The notes below the pieces were generated by a model. The model saw only the letters and a program-made list of their open reading frames with translations, searched no databases and was not told where the DNA came from. A DNA stretch of 64,000 nt from Anaerobacillus alkalilacustris (GTDB lineage Bacteria; Bacillota; Bacilli; Bacillales; Anaerobacillaceae). Numbering within the stretch: position 1 is the stretch's first letter; the number at the start of each line of letters is the position of its first letter. Position numbers and translations under genes: made by a program. This document shows positions 27,625-36,845 of this stretch, one piece after another. The stretch covers positions 124,001-188,000 of the forward strand of contig NZ_MLQR01000027.1 of NCBI RefSeq assembly GCF_001866005.1, in the 5' to 3' direction.

Positions 27625-28860
27625 CTATTCACTCATTATGAAATGCTCTTTATTCGGTAAATCATAGACTCCTTCAAGAAATTTCAATACGGTATACGCT
27701 ACAATCGAAGCCCCAATCGGTAAGCATCGTTCATCAATATCAAAAATTGGTGTATGTAACTCTTTTTTCTTGCCATCTTGAGTTGAACACCCTAAGAAAA
27801 ACATCGCACCCGGAACTTCATTTGTCATATGTGAGAAGTCCTCTCCACCTAAACCAAATGGAATCTCATATTTTTTTATCTCTGGAAATAATTGTTTTAC
27901 CGTTTCTCGAAATGCTTGATTTACTTCTGGATTGTTATACAAAGCTGGTTCTCCTTTGTTGACAGTGAAATCATAGTTTCCACCAAACGTTTCAACCACT
28001 GAAATTGCCCTTTCTAATTTTGTTATTAACTCTTCTCTAACATGGGGAGAATAACTTCTTAATGTCCCTTGTAAAAATACGTCACTAGGTATTATGTTAC
28101 TTGCAGATCCGCCTTTTAATTCACCAATACTGATAACAGCAGCGTCAAGCGGTGAAATATTTCTTGCTACAATTCCATGGATGGCTTGTAAGACCGGTCC
28201 TAACATCCAGATAGGGTCTGTTCCAAGATGAGGATAGGCCCCGTGCCCACCCGTCCCTTGAATCGTTACCTGAAAAACATCGACATTTGCCATACTATAA
28301 CCGTCATGAATAAGAACTTCTCCAACCGCATGCTCTGGACTTACATGTAATGCGAGGATACAATCTACATCTGATAACACACCCGCTTCAACTAAGTACT
28401 GAGCACCTGTTTTTCCTGTTTCATTTGTCGCTTCTTCCGCTGGTTGAAAAATAAATTTCACCGTTCCTGGAAGTTGGTTTTGAACAGATGCTTCACTTAA
28501 AATTGTCGCTACAGCTAAAGCGATCGCAGTATGCGCATCATGACCACACGCATGCATGACTCCTTCTCTTTCAGATTGATAGTTATGAGTCGCTTCTTCA
28601 ACAATCGGTAAGGCATCGATATCCGCTCTTACGGCAATCGTCGGGCCACTACCACCAGAAATTGTCGCAATGACTGCAGTTTCCCAGCCTACACCTGTTT
28701 CAATATGAACGTTCGGAAGACATGCAAACTTCTTTTTTATAAATAGTGCTGTATCATATTCCTGAAAGCTTAGTTCAGGATTCTTATGAAGATGACGGCG
28801 CCACTGTATCATCTCTTCTTTTAACTGATGAGCACGTGCTAGGATCCAGTTCTCACTCAC
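27625..28860 (-). CDS. M20 family amidohydrolase, probable N-acetyl-diaminobutyrate deacetylase
   Basis: 411-residue metallo-amidohydrolase of the M20D type. Metal ligands are Cys105 and His107 in MHACGHDAHT, Glu in FQPAEEA, His in ALHVSPE, and a C-terminal GGEDFS. Family members remove acyl groups from amino acids. In ectoine breakdown the hydrolase product N-alpha-acetyl-L-2,4-diaminobutyrate must be deacetylated, a step done in Halomonas and Ruegeria by DoeB, from the unrelated AstE/aspartoacylase family. No DoeB-like gene is in the window, so this enzyme is the best candidate for that step by non-orthologous replacement. The role is inferred. Confidence 0.85.
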   Translation of the reverse strand: MSENWILARAHQLKEEMIQWRRHLHKNPELSFQEYDTALFIKKKFACLPNVHIETGVGWETAVIATISGGSGPTIAVRADIDALPIVEEATHNYQSEREGVMHACGHDAHTAIALAVATILSEASVQNQLPGTVKFIFQPAEEATNETGKTGAQYLVEAGVLSDVDCILALHVSPEHAVGEVLIHDGYSMANVDVFQVTIQGTGGHGAYPHLGTDPIWMLGPVLQAIHGIVARNISPLDAAVISIGELKGGSASNIIPSDVFLQGTLRSYSPHVREELITKLERAISVVETFGGNYDFTVNKGEPALYNNPEVNQAFRETVKQLFPEIKKYEIPFGLGGEDFSHMTNEVPGAMFFLGCSTQDGKKKELHTPIFDIDERCLPIGASIVAYTVLKFLEGVYDLPNKEHFIMSE

Positions 28861-28876
28861 GATAAATCACCTTCTT

Positions 28877-30085
28877 TTATAAACTCAGTGAAACTTGCTT
28901 CTTTTTTAATGCTTCAAAAGCTTGCTCTAAATCTTGAATTAAATCTTCAGTATCTTCAATTCCAACAGAGATTCGAACAAGACCTTCAGGAATTCCCATT
29001 GCTGCTCTTTCTTCAGGGGTACACTCAACATGACTTGTTGTTCTTGCTGGACCATACGTTGTTTCAACTGCTCCTAGGTTAGCGGCACGATTAGCATATT
29101 GTAATTTTGGTAGCAAAACTTTTACTGCATCCATGCCACCTTTTAACGAGAAGCTAAGCATTCCACCGAAACCTTTCATTTGCTCTTTAGCAATCTCATG
29201 GTTTGTATGTGTTTCTAAGCCAGGATAAAACACCGACTCAACACTTTCTTGAGTTTGTAAATATTTCGCAATTTCCATTGCGCTTTTTGCTTGTTGCAAG
29301 ACTCGTAATTTTAATGTTTTCATTCCACGCAATAATAGATATGCTGCCCACGGATCAAGTGTAGCTCCATTAATTTCGCGATAGTGATAAATTGAGTGAA
29401 TTAGATCCTTAGGTCCACAAATGACACCACCTAGCGCATCCGCATGTCCACCTAAAAACTTAGTCGCACTATGAAGGACTAAATCAGCCCCTAGCTCCAA
29501 AGGATTTTGATTAATCGGTGTTGCAAACGTATTGTCAACTACGACAATTGCTCCTACCGCTTTCCCTGCTTGTGCCACTCGACGGATATCTGTAATTTTT
29601 ACTGTCGGGTTTGTTGGCGTTTCTAAATACAAGATTTTACAACCTTTTGCAACTTCTTTTTCAATTGCATCATGGTCCCCTGTGTTACAAAGCGCAACTT
29701 CCACATTGATATTCGGTAAAAATTCGGTGAAAATTTTATTCGTTCCACCATACGTATCTTTAATAGAAACAATTCGATCTCCAGGCTTTAAAAATGTATA
29801 TAACGTATTACTAATTGCAGCCATACCTGTTGAAAAACTCGTAGCTGCTTCGGCCCCTTCTAAAATTCGAACTTTTTCTTCAAAAGCTTGCACTGTCGGA
29901 TTCGTATTTCTTCCATATATATGACCTTGTTTTTTCCCGACAGCTACATCGTACCAATCATCCATATCATCGTAGTTATAAGCAACACTAACTACTACTG
30001 GTACTTGCGTCGCACCGTGTACAAGAACCTCTTTTTCTCCTGCCCAGACTGTTTTTGTTCCTACTTGCGCTTCTGTGTTTTTCAT
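28877..30085 (-). CDS. cystathionine gamma-synthase/lyase-family PLP enzyme
   Basis: 402 residues, fold type I of the Cys/Met metabolism family. PLP Lys209 is in SATKFLGGHADALGG, Asp184 in VVDNT, and the phosphate-binding YGR (57-59) replaces the usual YSR. The C-terminal motif TYGPARTTSH differs from the common SHPASMTH pattern. Family enzymes carry out gamma-replacement or gamma-elimination on homoserine esters, cystathionine or methionine. Here it sits between the ornithine cyclodeaminase-like and deacetylase genes, where a diaminobutyrate-transforming enzyme is expected and DoeD-type transaminase is missing. It could eliminate the gamma-amino group of diaminobutyrate or process a homoserine derivative; neither is proven. 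Confidence 0.85.
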   Translation of the reverse strand: MKNTEAQVGTKTVWAGEKEVLVHGATQVPVVVSVAYNYDDMDDWYDVAVGKKQGHIYGRNTNPTVQAFEEKVRILEGAEAATSFSTGMAAISNTLYTFLKPGDRIVSIKDTYGGTNKIFTEFLPNINVEVALCNTGDHDAIEKEVAKGCKILYLETPTNPTVKITDIRRVAQAGKAVGAIVVVDNTFATPINQNPLELGADLVLHSATKFLGGHADALGGVICGPKDLIHSIYHYREINGATLDPWAAYLLLRGMKTLKLRVLQQAKSAMEIAKYLQTQESVESVFYPGLETHTNHEIAKEQMKGFGGMLSFSLKGGMDAVKVLLPKLQYANRAANLGAVETTYGPARTTSHVECTPEERAAMGIPEGLVRISVGIEDTEDLIQDLEQAFEALKKKQVSLSL

Positions 30086-30106
30086 AATAATTCCTCCTGC
30101 TTCAGT

Positions 30107-31075
30107 TTATTTTTTACTTTTTATTAATTGGTCGTAAGCAAATCTAGCAATCACTGTATCTTGGACGCCAGTTCCCGTTAAATCACAAACGGTAATTTGC
30201 TTTTCGTGTTCTCTACCTATTGTTTTTAAAGAAGTTAGCTCTCCTAACTCTATGATTGATGAATCTTCATTTAATAGAATGCCTTGTTCTTGAGCATAGT
30301 GTAATTCTCCTAGTCGAAAACATTGTGACTTTACATCACAAGCAACGACGTCAGCTTTTTTAAAAATTAACGGATCTAACTCTTGCTTATGTTCGGCATC
30401 TGATCCCATCGCTGTAATATGAAGCCCCGGATGTAACCACTCTGCTTTAATTAGTGGTTCAGTAGAAGGTGTCGTTGTTACAACAAGCTCACTTTCTTTT
30501 ACGACATGTTCCGGGGTTGAAGCGATTTTGACATGTACACCAAGAGATTTTTCCATATCTTTTGCGTACAATTTAGCAGCTTCCTCAGAACGTCCATACA
30601 CGGTTATCGTTTGAAATGGACGAACACAATAAAGTGCCTCCATTTGATACCTCGCTTGCGTACCTGTACCAATCACTCCTACGTAATCAATTTTTGGTTT
30701 TGCTAAGTGCTTTGCACTAATCGCGCCAGCAGCCGCTGTTCTAACATCCGTTAAATAACCGTTATCTAGTAATATTGCTTCTGTAAGACCGGTTTTTGTT
30801 TGAAATAAAATCATCATTCCACTTAAGCTTGGTAAGCCTAACGATTTGTTGTTAAAAAAGCCGGATGATATTTTAATTGCAAACGTATCTAACCCTTTAA
30901 TATGAGCGGTCTTTACATCGACTTCTCCTTGATGCTCTGGTATATCGATTCTCATGATTGGCGGAAGTGTTACATTTCCTTTTGCTAGTTCCGAGAAGCC
31001 TGCCTCAACCATTTCTATGGCAGTCAAATTCACTTGTACTTGTTTGCGAATCTCTTTTTCTTGAAAAACAAACAT
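30107..31075 (-). CDS. eutC: EutC, ornithine cyclodeaminase/mu-crystallin family
   Basis: 322 residues with the family Rossmann motif GVIGTGTQARYQMEAL (about 130-145) and KISSGFFNNKSLGLPS, where ornithine cyclodeaminases have the substrate-binding Lys. EutC accompanies ectoine hydrolase and EutB in many ectoine/hydroxyectoine clusters and is thought to act on the hydroxylated branch. Only 3 bp separate it from the doeA stop, and its ribosome site GAAGGGG lies in the end of doeA. An alternative in isolation would be an alanine or ornithine dehydrogenase-like enzyme, but context supports EutC. Confidence 0.82.
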   Translation of the reverse strand: MFVFQEKEIRKQVQVNLTAIEMVEAGFSELAKGNVTLPPIMRIDIPEHQGEVDVKTAHIKGLDTFAIKISSGFFNNKSLGLPSLSGMMILFQTKTGLTEAILLDNGYLTDVRTAAAGAISAKHLAKPKIDYVGVIGTGTQARYQMEALYCVRPFQTITVYGRSEEAAKLYAKDMEKSLGVHVKIASTPEHVVKESELVVTTTPSTEPLIKAEWLHPGLHITAMGSDAEHKQELDPLIFKKADVVACDVKSQCFRLGELHYAQEQGILLNEDSSIIELGELTSLKTIGREHEKQITVCDLTGTGVQDTVIARFAYDQLIKSKK

Positions 31076-31078
31076 GAT

Positions 31079-32272
31079 TTAAGCCCCTTCTAACAAATTT
31101 GTTTCTTTAATAATTAATTGTCTTGGAAAATCCGCAAACACTTCACAGCCTGTTTCTGTTACTCGTAACGATTCACTAACCTCAACTCCGTAATGATCAA
31201 GCCAAATTCCCGGAATTAAGTGAAACGTCATATTTGGTTGTAAAATCGTTTTGTCCCCTTGACGGAAACTTGCTGTATGTTCGCCCCAATCTGGTGGGTA
31301 ATTAAGCCCCATCGCGTATCCAATACGTGATTCTTTCACGAATCCACTTTTAGCAATCGTTTTTCTCCATACACTTTCTACTTCCTCACACGTTACCCCA
31401 GGTTTGACCGCATCCAAGGTAGCATTTAACCCTTCGACAACAACATCCGCTAAATATTTAACCTTAGGATCTGGTTCACCGATAAACACCGTGCGTGCTA
31501 ACGGTGAATGGTAACGTTTATAACAACCAGCTAGTTCTAAAATGACAGGATCACCAGCTTTATACTGTTCATCCGTCCATGTTAAATGTGGAGTCGATGT
31601 TCTTTCACCAGAAGGTAACAGAGGAACAATCGCAGGATAATCTCCGCCAAACCATTCTGTTCCACTAATTTGAGCGTGATAGATATTTGCGACTACATCA
31701 CACTCACGAACTCCCTCCTGAATAGAGTTAACACCTTCCCACATCGCTTTTTCTACGATTCTTGCAGCATTTCTCATATATTCAATTTCCTGATTAGACT
31801 TTATAATCCGGACATAGTTAACAAGGTTTGTAGCATCTTTAAACTTTGCACCAGGAAGGCCTTTTTGCAGCTGTGTAAAACATTTCGCCGTAAAATAGTA
31901 CGTATCCATTTCTACCCCAATCGTTAAATGCGTTTGTCCCATTTCCTTTAAAATGTTACATACAAAGTCCATTGGGTGCTTCACTGTTGATTGAACATAG
32001 TCATCTGTATAAGGAATGATATGATTCTCATCTAACCATGTTGTTACTTTTGCACCATTGGCATCTTGACCTCGCCCAATCCAAAATGGTTGTTCTTCAT
32101 CAATGAAAACCATTACTAATTGATGTACGTAAAAGGACCACCCATCGTACCCTGACAAATAATTCATATTTGCAGGATCTGTTAAAAGAAGAACATCAAT
32201 CCCTTCCTTTTCCATTCTTTGTTTCGTTTTTGTAATGCGTTGTTGAAATTCTGTAATCTCAAATGACAACAT
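31079..32272 (-). CDS. doeA: ectoine hydrolase (M24-like)
   Basis: 397-residue member of the M24/creatinase fold that opens the ectoine ring to N-acetyl-diaminobutyrate; also called EutD. Compared from memory with the Halomonas elongata enzyme, several blocks coincide: GYDGWSFYVHQ, the GR-x2-DANGA segment, GGDYPAIVPLLPSG followed by PHLTW, RYHSPLARTVFIG, and LNYPPDWGE. These blocks are characteristic of ectoine hydrolases rather than of Xaa-Pro peptidases, whose five metal ligands are not all present. It is the first gene of the ten-gene operon and has a strong GGGAGG ribosome site. Confidence 0.92.
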   Translation of the reverse strand: MLSFEITEFQQRITKTKQRMEKEGIDVLLLTDPANMNYLSGYDGWSFYVHQLVMVFIDEEQPFWIGRGQDANGAKVTTWLDENHIIPYTDDYVQSTVKHPMDFVCNILKEMGQTHLTIGVEMDTYYFTAKCFTQLQKGLPGAKFKDATNLVNYVRIIKSNQEIEYMRNAARIVEKAMWEGVNSIQEGVRECDVVANIYHAQISGTEWFGGDYPAIVPLLPSGERTSTPHLTWTDEQYKAGDPVILELAGCYKRYHSPLARTVFIGEPDPKVKYLADVVVEGLNATLDAVKPGVTCEEVESVWRKTIAKSGFVKESRIGYAMGLNYPPDWGEHTASFRQGDKTILQPNMTFHLIPGIWLDHYGVEVSESLRVTETGCEVFADFPRQLIIKETNLLEGA

Positions 32273-32643
32273 GTTTACTTGACCTCCCTTTTTACGTAAC
32301 GTTAGTTAACATTTCGTTGGACTCATTGTAATCTCTTGAGGATTAAAAAAACTATTACACAAAGTGTAAGAAATTTATTTGCTTTTTTCTGACAAATTTA
32401 ACAATAGTCCACACAGAAGCCTGGCAAACATACTGATTTTACTGACTTTTTTACATAGTTGTTAAAGAATATCTAGGATATGAACACTCATTTCGTGTAA
32501 GGATATCTACCAAAGAAATTAGTATCAATTTCAAAAATGGTATTATACACAAAAATAAACATTTTTAGTTCGTTGATGTTGCGAGGTAATCTAACATACA
32601 AAAGCAATATTTATATTCAGAATGTAACGGAGGAGTTTTTATA
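32273..32643. promoter_or_regulatory. divergent control region of the ectoine cluster
   Basis: 371 bp between doeA (leftward) and eutB (rightward). It contains a perfect 15-bp palindrome TTACACAAAGTGTAA at 32355-32369, 83 bp upstream of the doeA start, the most likely operator in the region. A repeated AGGATAT (around 32475 and 32500) flanks an ACAC...GTGT pair. Several weak sigma-A-like hexamers occur, but none has clear spacing, suggesting an activator-dependent promoter. Confidence 0.5.
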
Positions 32644-33636
32644 ATGAAAACAAAAAAGAAAATAAACCAATCTTTAACCACCCAAGATATTTGGAAAGCA
32701 AGGAAAGCGATTCAACCTTATATAAAAAAAACACCTTTAGTATACTCACCTGTACTTTCTAAACAGTACAATGCAAATATATATCTGAAATACGAACACC
32801 TTCACGAAAGTGGCGCCTTTAAGATGCGCGGGGCCATGAACGCCATTGCTAGTTTAACAGATGAAGAAAAACGTTATGGGGTTGCCACTTTTTCTACTGG
32901 TAATCATGGATTTGCAGTAGCACTTGCAGCAAAAAAATTAGGCATAAACGCTACGGTATGTGTATCAAAACGAGTGCCTGAAGTAAAAATCGAAGCAATT
33001 AAAAACTTAGGCGTAAACTTAGAAATATATGGCGAAGGACAAGATGATGCCGAAAAACGTTGTTATGAACTAGAGGAACAACAAGGCTTGACCGTTATTC
33101 CACCATTTGATGATTTTAACGTAATTGCTGGTCAAGGTACGATTGCTCTTGAAATTTTAGAAGACTTACCACAAGTGGATTGTGTTGTTGGTGGATTATC
33201 TGGTGGTGGACTTCTTTCTGGGATTAGCCTTGTTATGAAAGCTACGAATCCTGCAATTAACGTTGTTGGACTATCAATGGAAAATGGGGCTGCTATGTAC
33301 GAAAGCTTAAAAGCCAGCCACCCTGTTTTAGTTTCAGAGTCTCCTACTTTAGCAGATAGTTTACTAGGTGGGATTGGACTAGAAAATCAATATACATTTG
33401 ATATCATCCGGAAAAATATCGATCAGGCCATCTTAATACCAGAAGAAACGATTGCAAAAGGAATGGCGTATCTATATAAACAACATCGAATTGTCATAGA
33501 GGGCGCAGGTGCAATTGCGGCTGGGGCTTTGCTAGATGAGATGATCCCGACTAAATTTTCTACTCTTGTAATAATAATTAGCGGTTGTAACGTTGATTAC
33601 CATTCACATGCAAATGCTATTCAACCATATTTATAG
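32644..33636 (+). CDS. eutB: hydroxyectoine utilisation dehydratase EutB
   Basis: 330-residue fold type II PLP enzyme of the serine/threonine dehydratase family. PLP Lys60 is in SGAFKMRGAMNA and the phosphate-binding loop is GGLSGGGLLSG near 185-195. Biosynthetic threonine deaminase would add C-terminal ACT domains, absent here. EutB is a standard partner of EutC in clusters that handle 5-hydroxyectoine. The gene is divergent from the main operon and has GGAGGAG in front of its ATG. EutA, the third protein often found with them, is not in the window. Confidence 0.85.
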   Translation: MKTKKKINQSLTTQDIWKARKAIQPYIKKTPLVYSPVLSKQYNANIYLKYEHLHESGAFKMRGAMNAIASLTDEEKRYGVATFSTGNHGFAVALAAKKLGINATVCVSKRVPEVKIEAIKNLGVNLEIYGEGQDDAEKRCYELEEQQGLTVIPPFDDFNVIAGQGTIALEILEDLPQVDCVVGGLSGGGLLSGISLVMKATNPAINVVGLSMENGAAMYESLKASHPVLVSESPTLADSLLGGIGLENQYTFDIIRKNIDQAILIPEETIAKGMAYLYKQHRIVIEGAGAIAAGALLDEMIPTKFSTLVIIISGCNVDYHSHANAIQPYL

Positions 33637-33719
33637 CTATTGGACTCACGAAGTCACAATTGAATAGTAGTTACTTTCTTTACGAAATGACAAAGACTAC
33701 TATCTTGGAGGTAGGAAAC

Positions 33720-35330
33720 ATGCATTTTACTGTTAACCATTTATTAGAAAACCCAATTATGGAGCAAGCTTCTGTTTTAGCTGGGGATTCAGCTATATCA
33801 ACTTGTCAAATAGATTCTGTATCTGTCATTGAAATACCCGTAGAAGATTTTGTTAGGAAAAATGAGTTTGTTTTATCAACCGCCATTGGCTGCAATGCCA
33901 ATCCTTCTCTATTTTTATCATTTGTCCGAGATGTCCATGAATCAGGAGCGTCTGGATTAGCAATCGCCGTTGGTAGGCATGTTGAATCTATACCTAAAGA
34001 AGTTATAAACTATTCAATTGACCATAACTTCCCTTTAATCGAGCTTCCCTGGGAAATTCGATTTTCAGATATTACGAGAACAATTTTTGAAAAAGTTCAC
34101 GAATGGCAACAAAATTCCTTCCAAAAAACAGATCAAATTCAACGAGAACTTCTCCAGTTATTTTTGGACGGTGAAACACTAGATCGTGCATTACAAGTTT
34201 TATCAACTGCTTTTGGCACTAGAGTGTATATTTCACGGCCAGAAATGGAACCTATTTTTACTCCTTCCTTTGAAGAGACTAGTAACAATCCATTTCCCTA
34301 CCCAAATGAGCCTTCGATTATTTTAACTCAAGACGGAGCACGGCTTCAAATTACGCCAATTCAAATGTTTAACAGACAAATCGGAATACTTGTTTTAGAG
34401 TCAACCTTACCTTCAACACCACCTATCGCTTGGAATATTGTTGAGCAAACGATTACGACACTACATTTATGGTTTCAAAAAGAGCAATCCGTTATTGATA
34501 AAAAAAATAAAGAAAAAGAAAAATTTATTGAGATGTTAACCAATGGAGAATGGACATCGTGGGAAGATATAGAAAGACAAGGAAATTCTCTTGGGCTCGA
34601 CATTACCACTTCGTATGTATGTATCGTAGGAACTATTGAAAGTATTGAAGAAACTACGATGACAGAAATCACAAAAAATTCATTACGTGAACGGTTTGTT
34701 AAGAAAACTTTAGAACTGTCAGAAGTTTGCGCAGACTCCATTTTGAAAAAGATTATTTGTTCATTTCAACGTGACCATATTATTTTATTTTTAGAAGCTA
34801 CTAAAGATGAAGCACGTGCAACCACCTACCATTTTTTAGATATGATTGAACAACAATTAGAAGTACAAGGTGGAACTCCACACCTTATTTCTTGGGGCAT
34901 TGGTGAAAACCACGCCGGTTATCGATCTTTTCACCAAAGTTACAAAGATGCGCGAATCGCTTTAGAAATTGGTAGAAGTTATAATGGTCCCGGTTATCGT
35001 AGTACATACGCAAACACTGGTATATTTAGGCTTTTATCGACTTTAGCACAAGACACTTCTACAAACGAAATGGTTCAAACAACCATTGGCCAACTAGTTA
35101 ATTATAGTCGCAATCGTAATCTTGATTTACTGCAAACACTCACTACCTACTTACAATGTCAAGGAAATGTTAGTCAAACATCACGTGCACTAGCTCTACA
35201 CAGACAATCATTATTATATCGCCTTCGCAAAATCGAAACATTAACCGGAAGGTCACTTACAGACCCTGACGACCTTTTTTTACTACAACTATGCAGCAAG
35301 TTATGGAGCCTTCGCTTTAAAGGGGTCTGA
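33720..35330 (+). CDS. PucR-family transcriptional regulator
   Basis: About 536 residues: an N-terminal PucR sensory domain (VNHLLENPIMEQASVLAG onward, to about 130), a middle GGDEF-like/CdaR segment, and a C-terminal helix-turn-helix with the family's motif NVSQTSRALALHRQSLLYRL. Members of this family are substrate-sensing activators, such as PucR for purine catabolism. ATG 33720 has a near-ideal GGAGG; a TTG 20 codons earlier does not. It lies 83 bp after eutB, probably co-transcribed, and should control the ectoine operon. Proteobacterial ectoine clusters instead use EnuR, a MocR-type PLP-binding repressor. Confidence 0.87.
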   Translation: MHFTVNHLLENPIMEQASVLAGDSAISTCQIDSVSVIEIPVEDFVRKNEFVLSTAIGCNANPSLFLSFVRDVHESGASGLAIAVGRHVESIPKEVINYSIDHNFPLIELPWEIRFSDITRTIFEKVHEWQQNSFQKTDQIQRELLQLFLDGETLDRALQVLSTAFGTRVYISRPEMEPIFTPSFEETSNNPFPYPNEPSIILTQDGARLQITPIQMFNRQIGILVLESTLPSTPPIAWNIVEQTITTLHLWFQKEQSVIDKKNKEKEKFIEMLTNGEWTSWEDIERQGNSLGLDITTSYVCIVGTIESIEETTMTEITKNSLRERFVKKTLELSEVCADSILKKIICSFQRDHIILFLEATKDEARATTYHFLDMIEQQLEVQGGTPHLISWGIGENHAGYRSFHQSYKDARIALEIGRSYNGPGYRSTYANTGIFRLLSTLAQDTSTNEMVQTTIGQLVNYSRNRNLDLLQTLTTYLQCQGNVSQTSRALALHRQSLLYRLRKIETLTGRSLTDPDDLFLLQLCSKLWSLRFKGV

Positions 35331-35352
35331 CCCCCACTGATTTAAAGCGTTA

Positions 35353-35392
35353 AAAAGGGTCTGACATCCACATTTGGATGTCAGACCCTTAA
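35353..35392. terminator. bidirectional terminator between pucR-type gene and gatB
   Basis: AAGGGTCTGACATCC (35355-35369) pairs perfectly with 35376-35390. T-rich tails on both sides let it serve the convergent genes. A short GGGGTC-TGA-CCCC palindrome precedes it at 35323-35335; both contain GGGTCTGAC, a motif repeated in many Bacillus intergenic regions. Confidence 0.8.
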
Positions 35393-35396
35393 AATT

Positions 35397-36830
35397 TTAT
35401 CTTGTATTTATTTCTTCTAGTAATATTTTATTTACTAGTTGTGGGTTCGCTTTACCTTTTGAAGCTTTCATGACTTGTCCGACTAAGAAACCGATAGCCT
35501 TTTGTTTCCCTGCTTTATAGTCATCAATCGAAGGCTGATTTTGGTCTAAGATCCCAATAATCATTGATCGAATTTCACCTTCATCGGAAATTTGAACAAG
35601 ACCTTTTTCTTTAACGATTGCTTCTGGATCGCCACCGTTTTCGATTAACTCTTTGAAAACATCTTTAGCAATCTTAGAAGAAATTGTTCCTTTTTCGATT
35701 AAAGCGATCATTTTCGCTAGTGCCTCAGGTGTCAAAGGTACATTTTCAATCTCTTTATCGGCTGTTTTTAAATACGCATTTACTTCACCCATTAACCAGT
35801 TAGCAAGCTGTTTAGCTGGTGCCTCGAACGTAAGTCCTTTTTCAAAAAAGTCAGCCATCGCCTTAGACTGAGTTAATACCCCAGCATCATAACTAGATAA
35901 ACCTAACTCACTAATGTAACGTTCCATACGAGCATCTGGAAGTTCTGGAATTGTCGCACGTACTTTCTCTTTCCATTCATCATCAATATGGAAATCAACT
36001 AAGTCAGGATCTGGAAAATAACGATAATCCTCAGAACCTTCTTTTACACGCATTAAAATCGTTTTCTTGCCATTATCGTCCCAACGTCTCGTCTCTTGCT
36101 CAATTATGCCACCAGACGTAATTACCTCTTCTTGGCGAACCTCTTCATGAGCTAAACCGCTTCTCACGTGAGCAAATGAGTTTAAGTTTTTAATTTCTGC
36201 TTTTGTACCAAATTCCTTTTGCCCTACTGGTCGAATAGAAATATTAGCATCACAACGAAGTGAACCTTCCTCCATCTTACAATCAGACACTTCTGTGTAC
36301 TCAAGAATTGCTTTTAATTTTTCTAAATAAGCATACGCTTCTTCTGGAGTACGAATATCTGGCTCTGATACGATTTCAATTAACGGTGTTCCGACACGGT
36401 TAAAGTCGACTAATGAATAATCACCGTACTCAGAGTGAGTTAATTTCCCCGCATCTTCTTCTAGGTGGATACGAGTAATTCCAATCCGTTTCTTTTCACC
36501 GTTTACTTCAATATCAATCCATCCGTGCTCTCCAATTGGCTTATCAAACTGAGAAATTTGGTACGCTTTTGGGCTATCTGGATAAAAATAATTTTTACGA
36601 TCAAACTTAGTAATCGTAGCAATTTCACAATTAAGTGCCATTGCAGCTTTCATCCCATACTCTACTGCTTGTTTATTTAACACCGGTAAAACTCCAGGGT
36701 GTCCTAAACAAATTGGACATGTGTGGGTATTTGGTGGTGCACCAAACTCAGTGGAACAACCACAAAAGATTTTCGAATTTGTTTTTAATTCTACGTGGAC
36801 TTCTAATCCAATAACCGTCTCAAAGTTCAT
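35397..36830 (-). CDS. gatB: Asp-tRNA(Asn)/Glu-tRNA(Gln) amidotransferase subunit B
   Basis: 477 residues, standard length. GatB binds the mischarged tRNA and phosphorylates the Glu or Asp side chain in the GatCAB complex, which makes Gln-tRNA in bacteria lacking glutaminyl-tRNA synthetase. The N-terminal [15 protein letters not shown] and zinc site cysteines (FCGCS and [11 protein letters not shown]) are typical, as are the helical tail and C-terminal YqeY-like domain ending in [13 protein letters not shown]. Last gene of gatCAB, 15 bp after gatA. Confidence 0.97.
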   Translation of the reverse strand: MNFETVIGLEVHVELKTNSKIFCGCSTEFGAPPNTHTCPICLGHPGVLPVLNKQAVEYGMKAAMALNCEIATITKFDRKNYFYPDSPKAYQISQFDKPIGEHGWIDIEVNGEKKRIGITRIHLEEDAGKLTHSEYGDYSLVDFNRVGTPLIEIVSEPDIRTPEEAYAYLEKLKAILEYTEVSDCKMEEGSLRCDANISIRPVGQKEFGTKAEIKNLNSFAHVRSGLAHEEVRQEEVITSGGIIEQETRRWDDNGKKTILMRVKEGSEDYRYFPDPDLVDFHIDDEWKEKVRATIPELPDARMERYISELGLSSYDAGVLTQSKAMADFFEKGLTFEAPAKQLANWLMGEVNAYLKTADKEIENVPLTPEALAKMIALIEKGTISSKIAKDVFKELIENGGDPEAIVKEKGLVQISDEGEIRSMIIGILDQNQPSIDDYKAGKQKAIGFLVGQVMKASKGKANPQLVNKILLEEINTR

Positions 36831-36845
36831 GCGCTTGTCCCCCCT

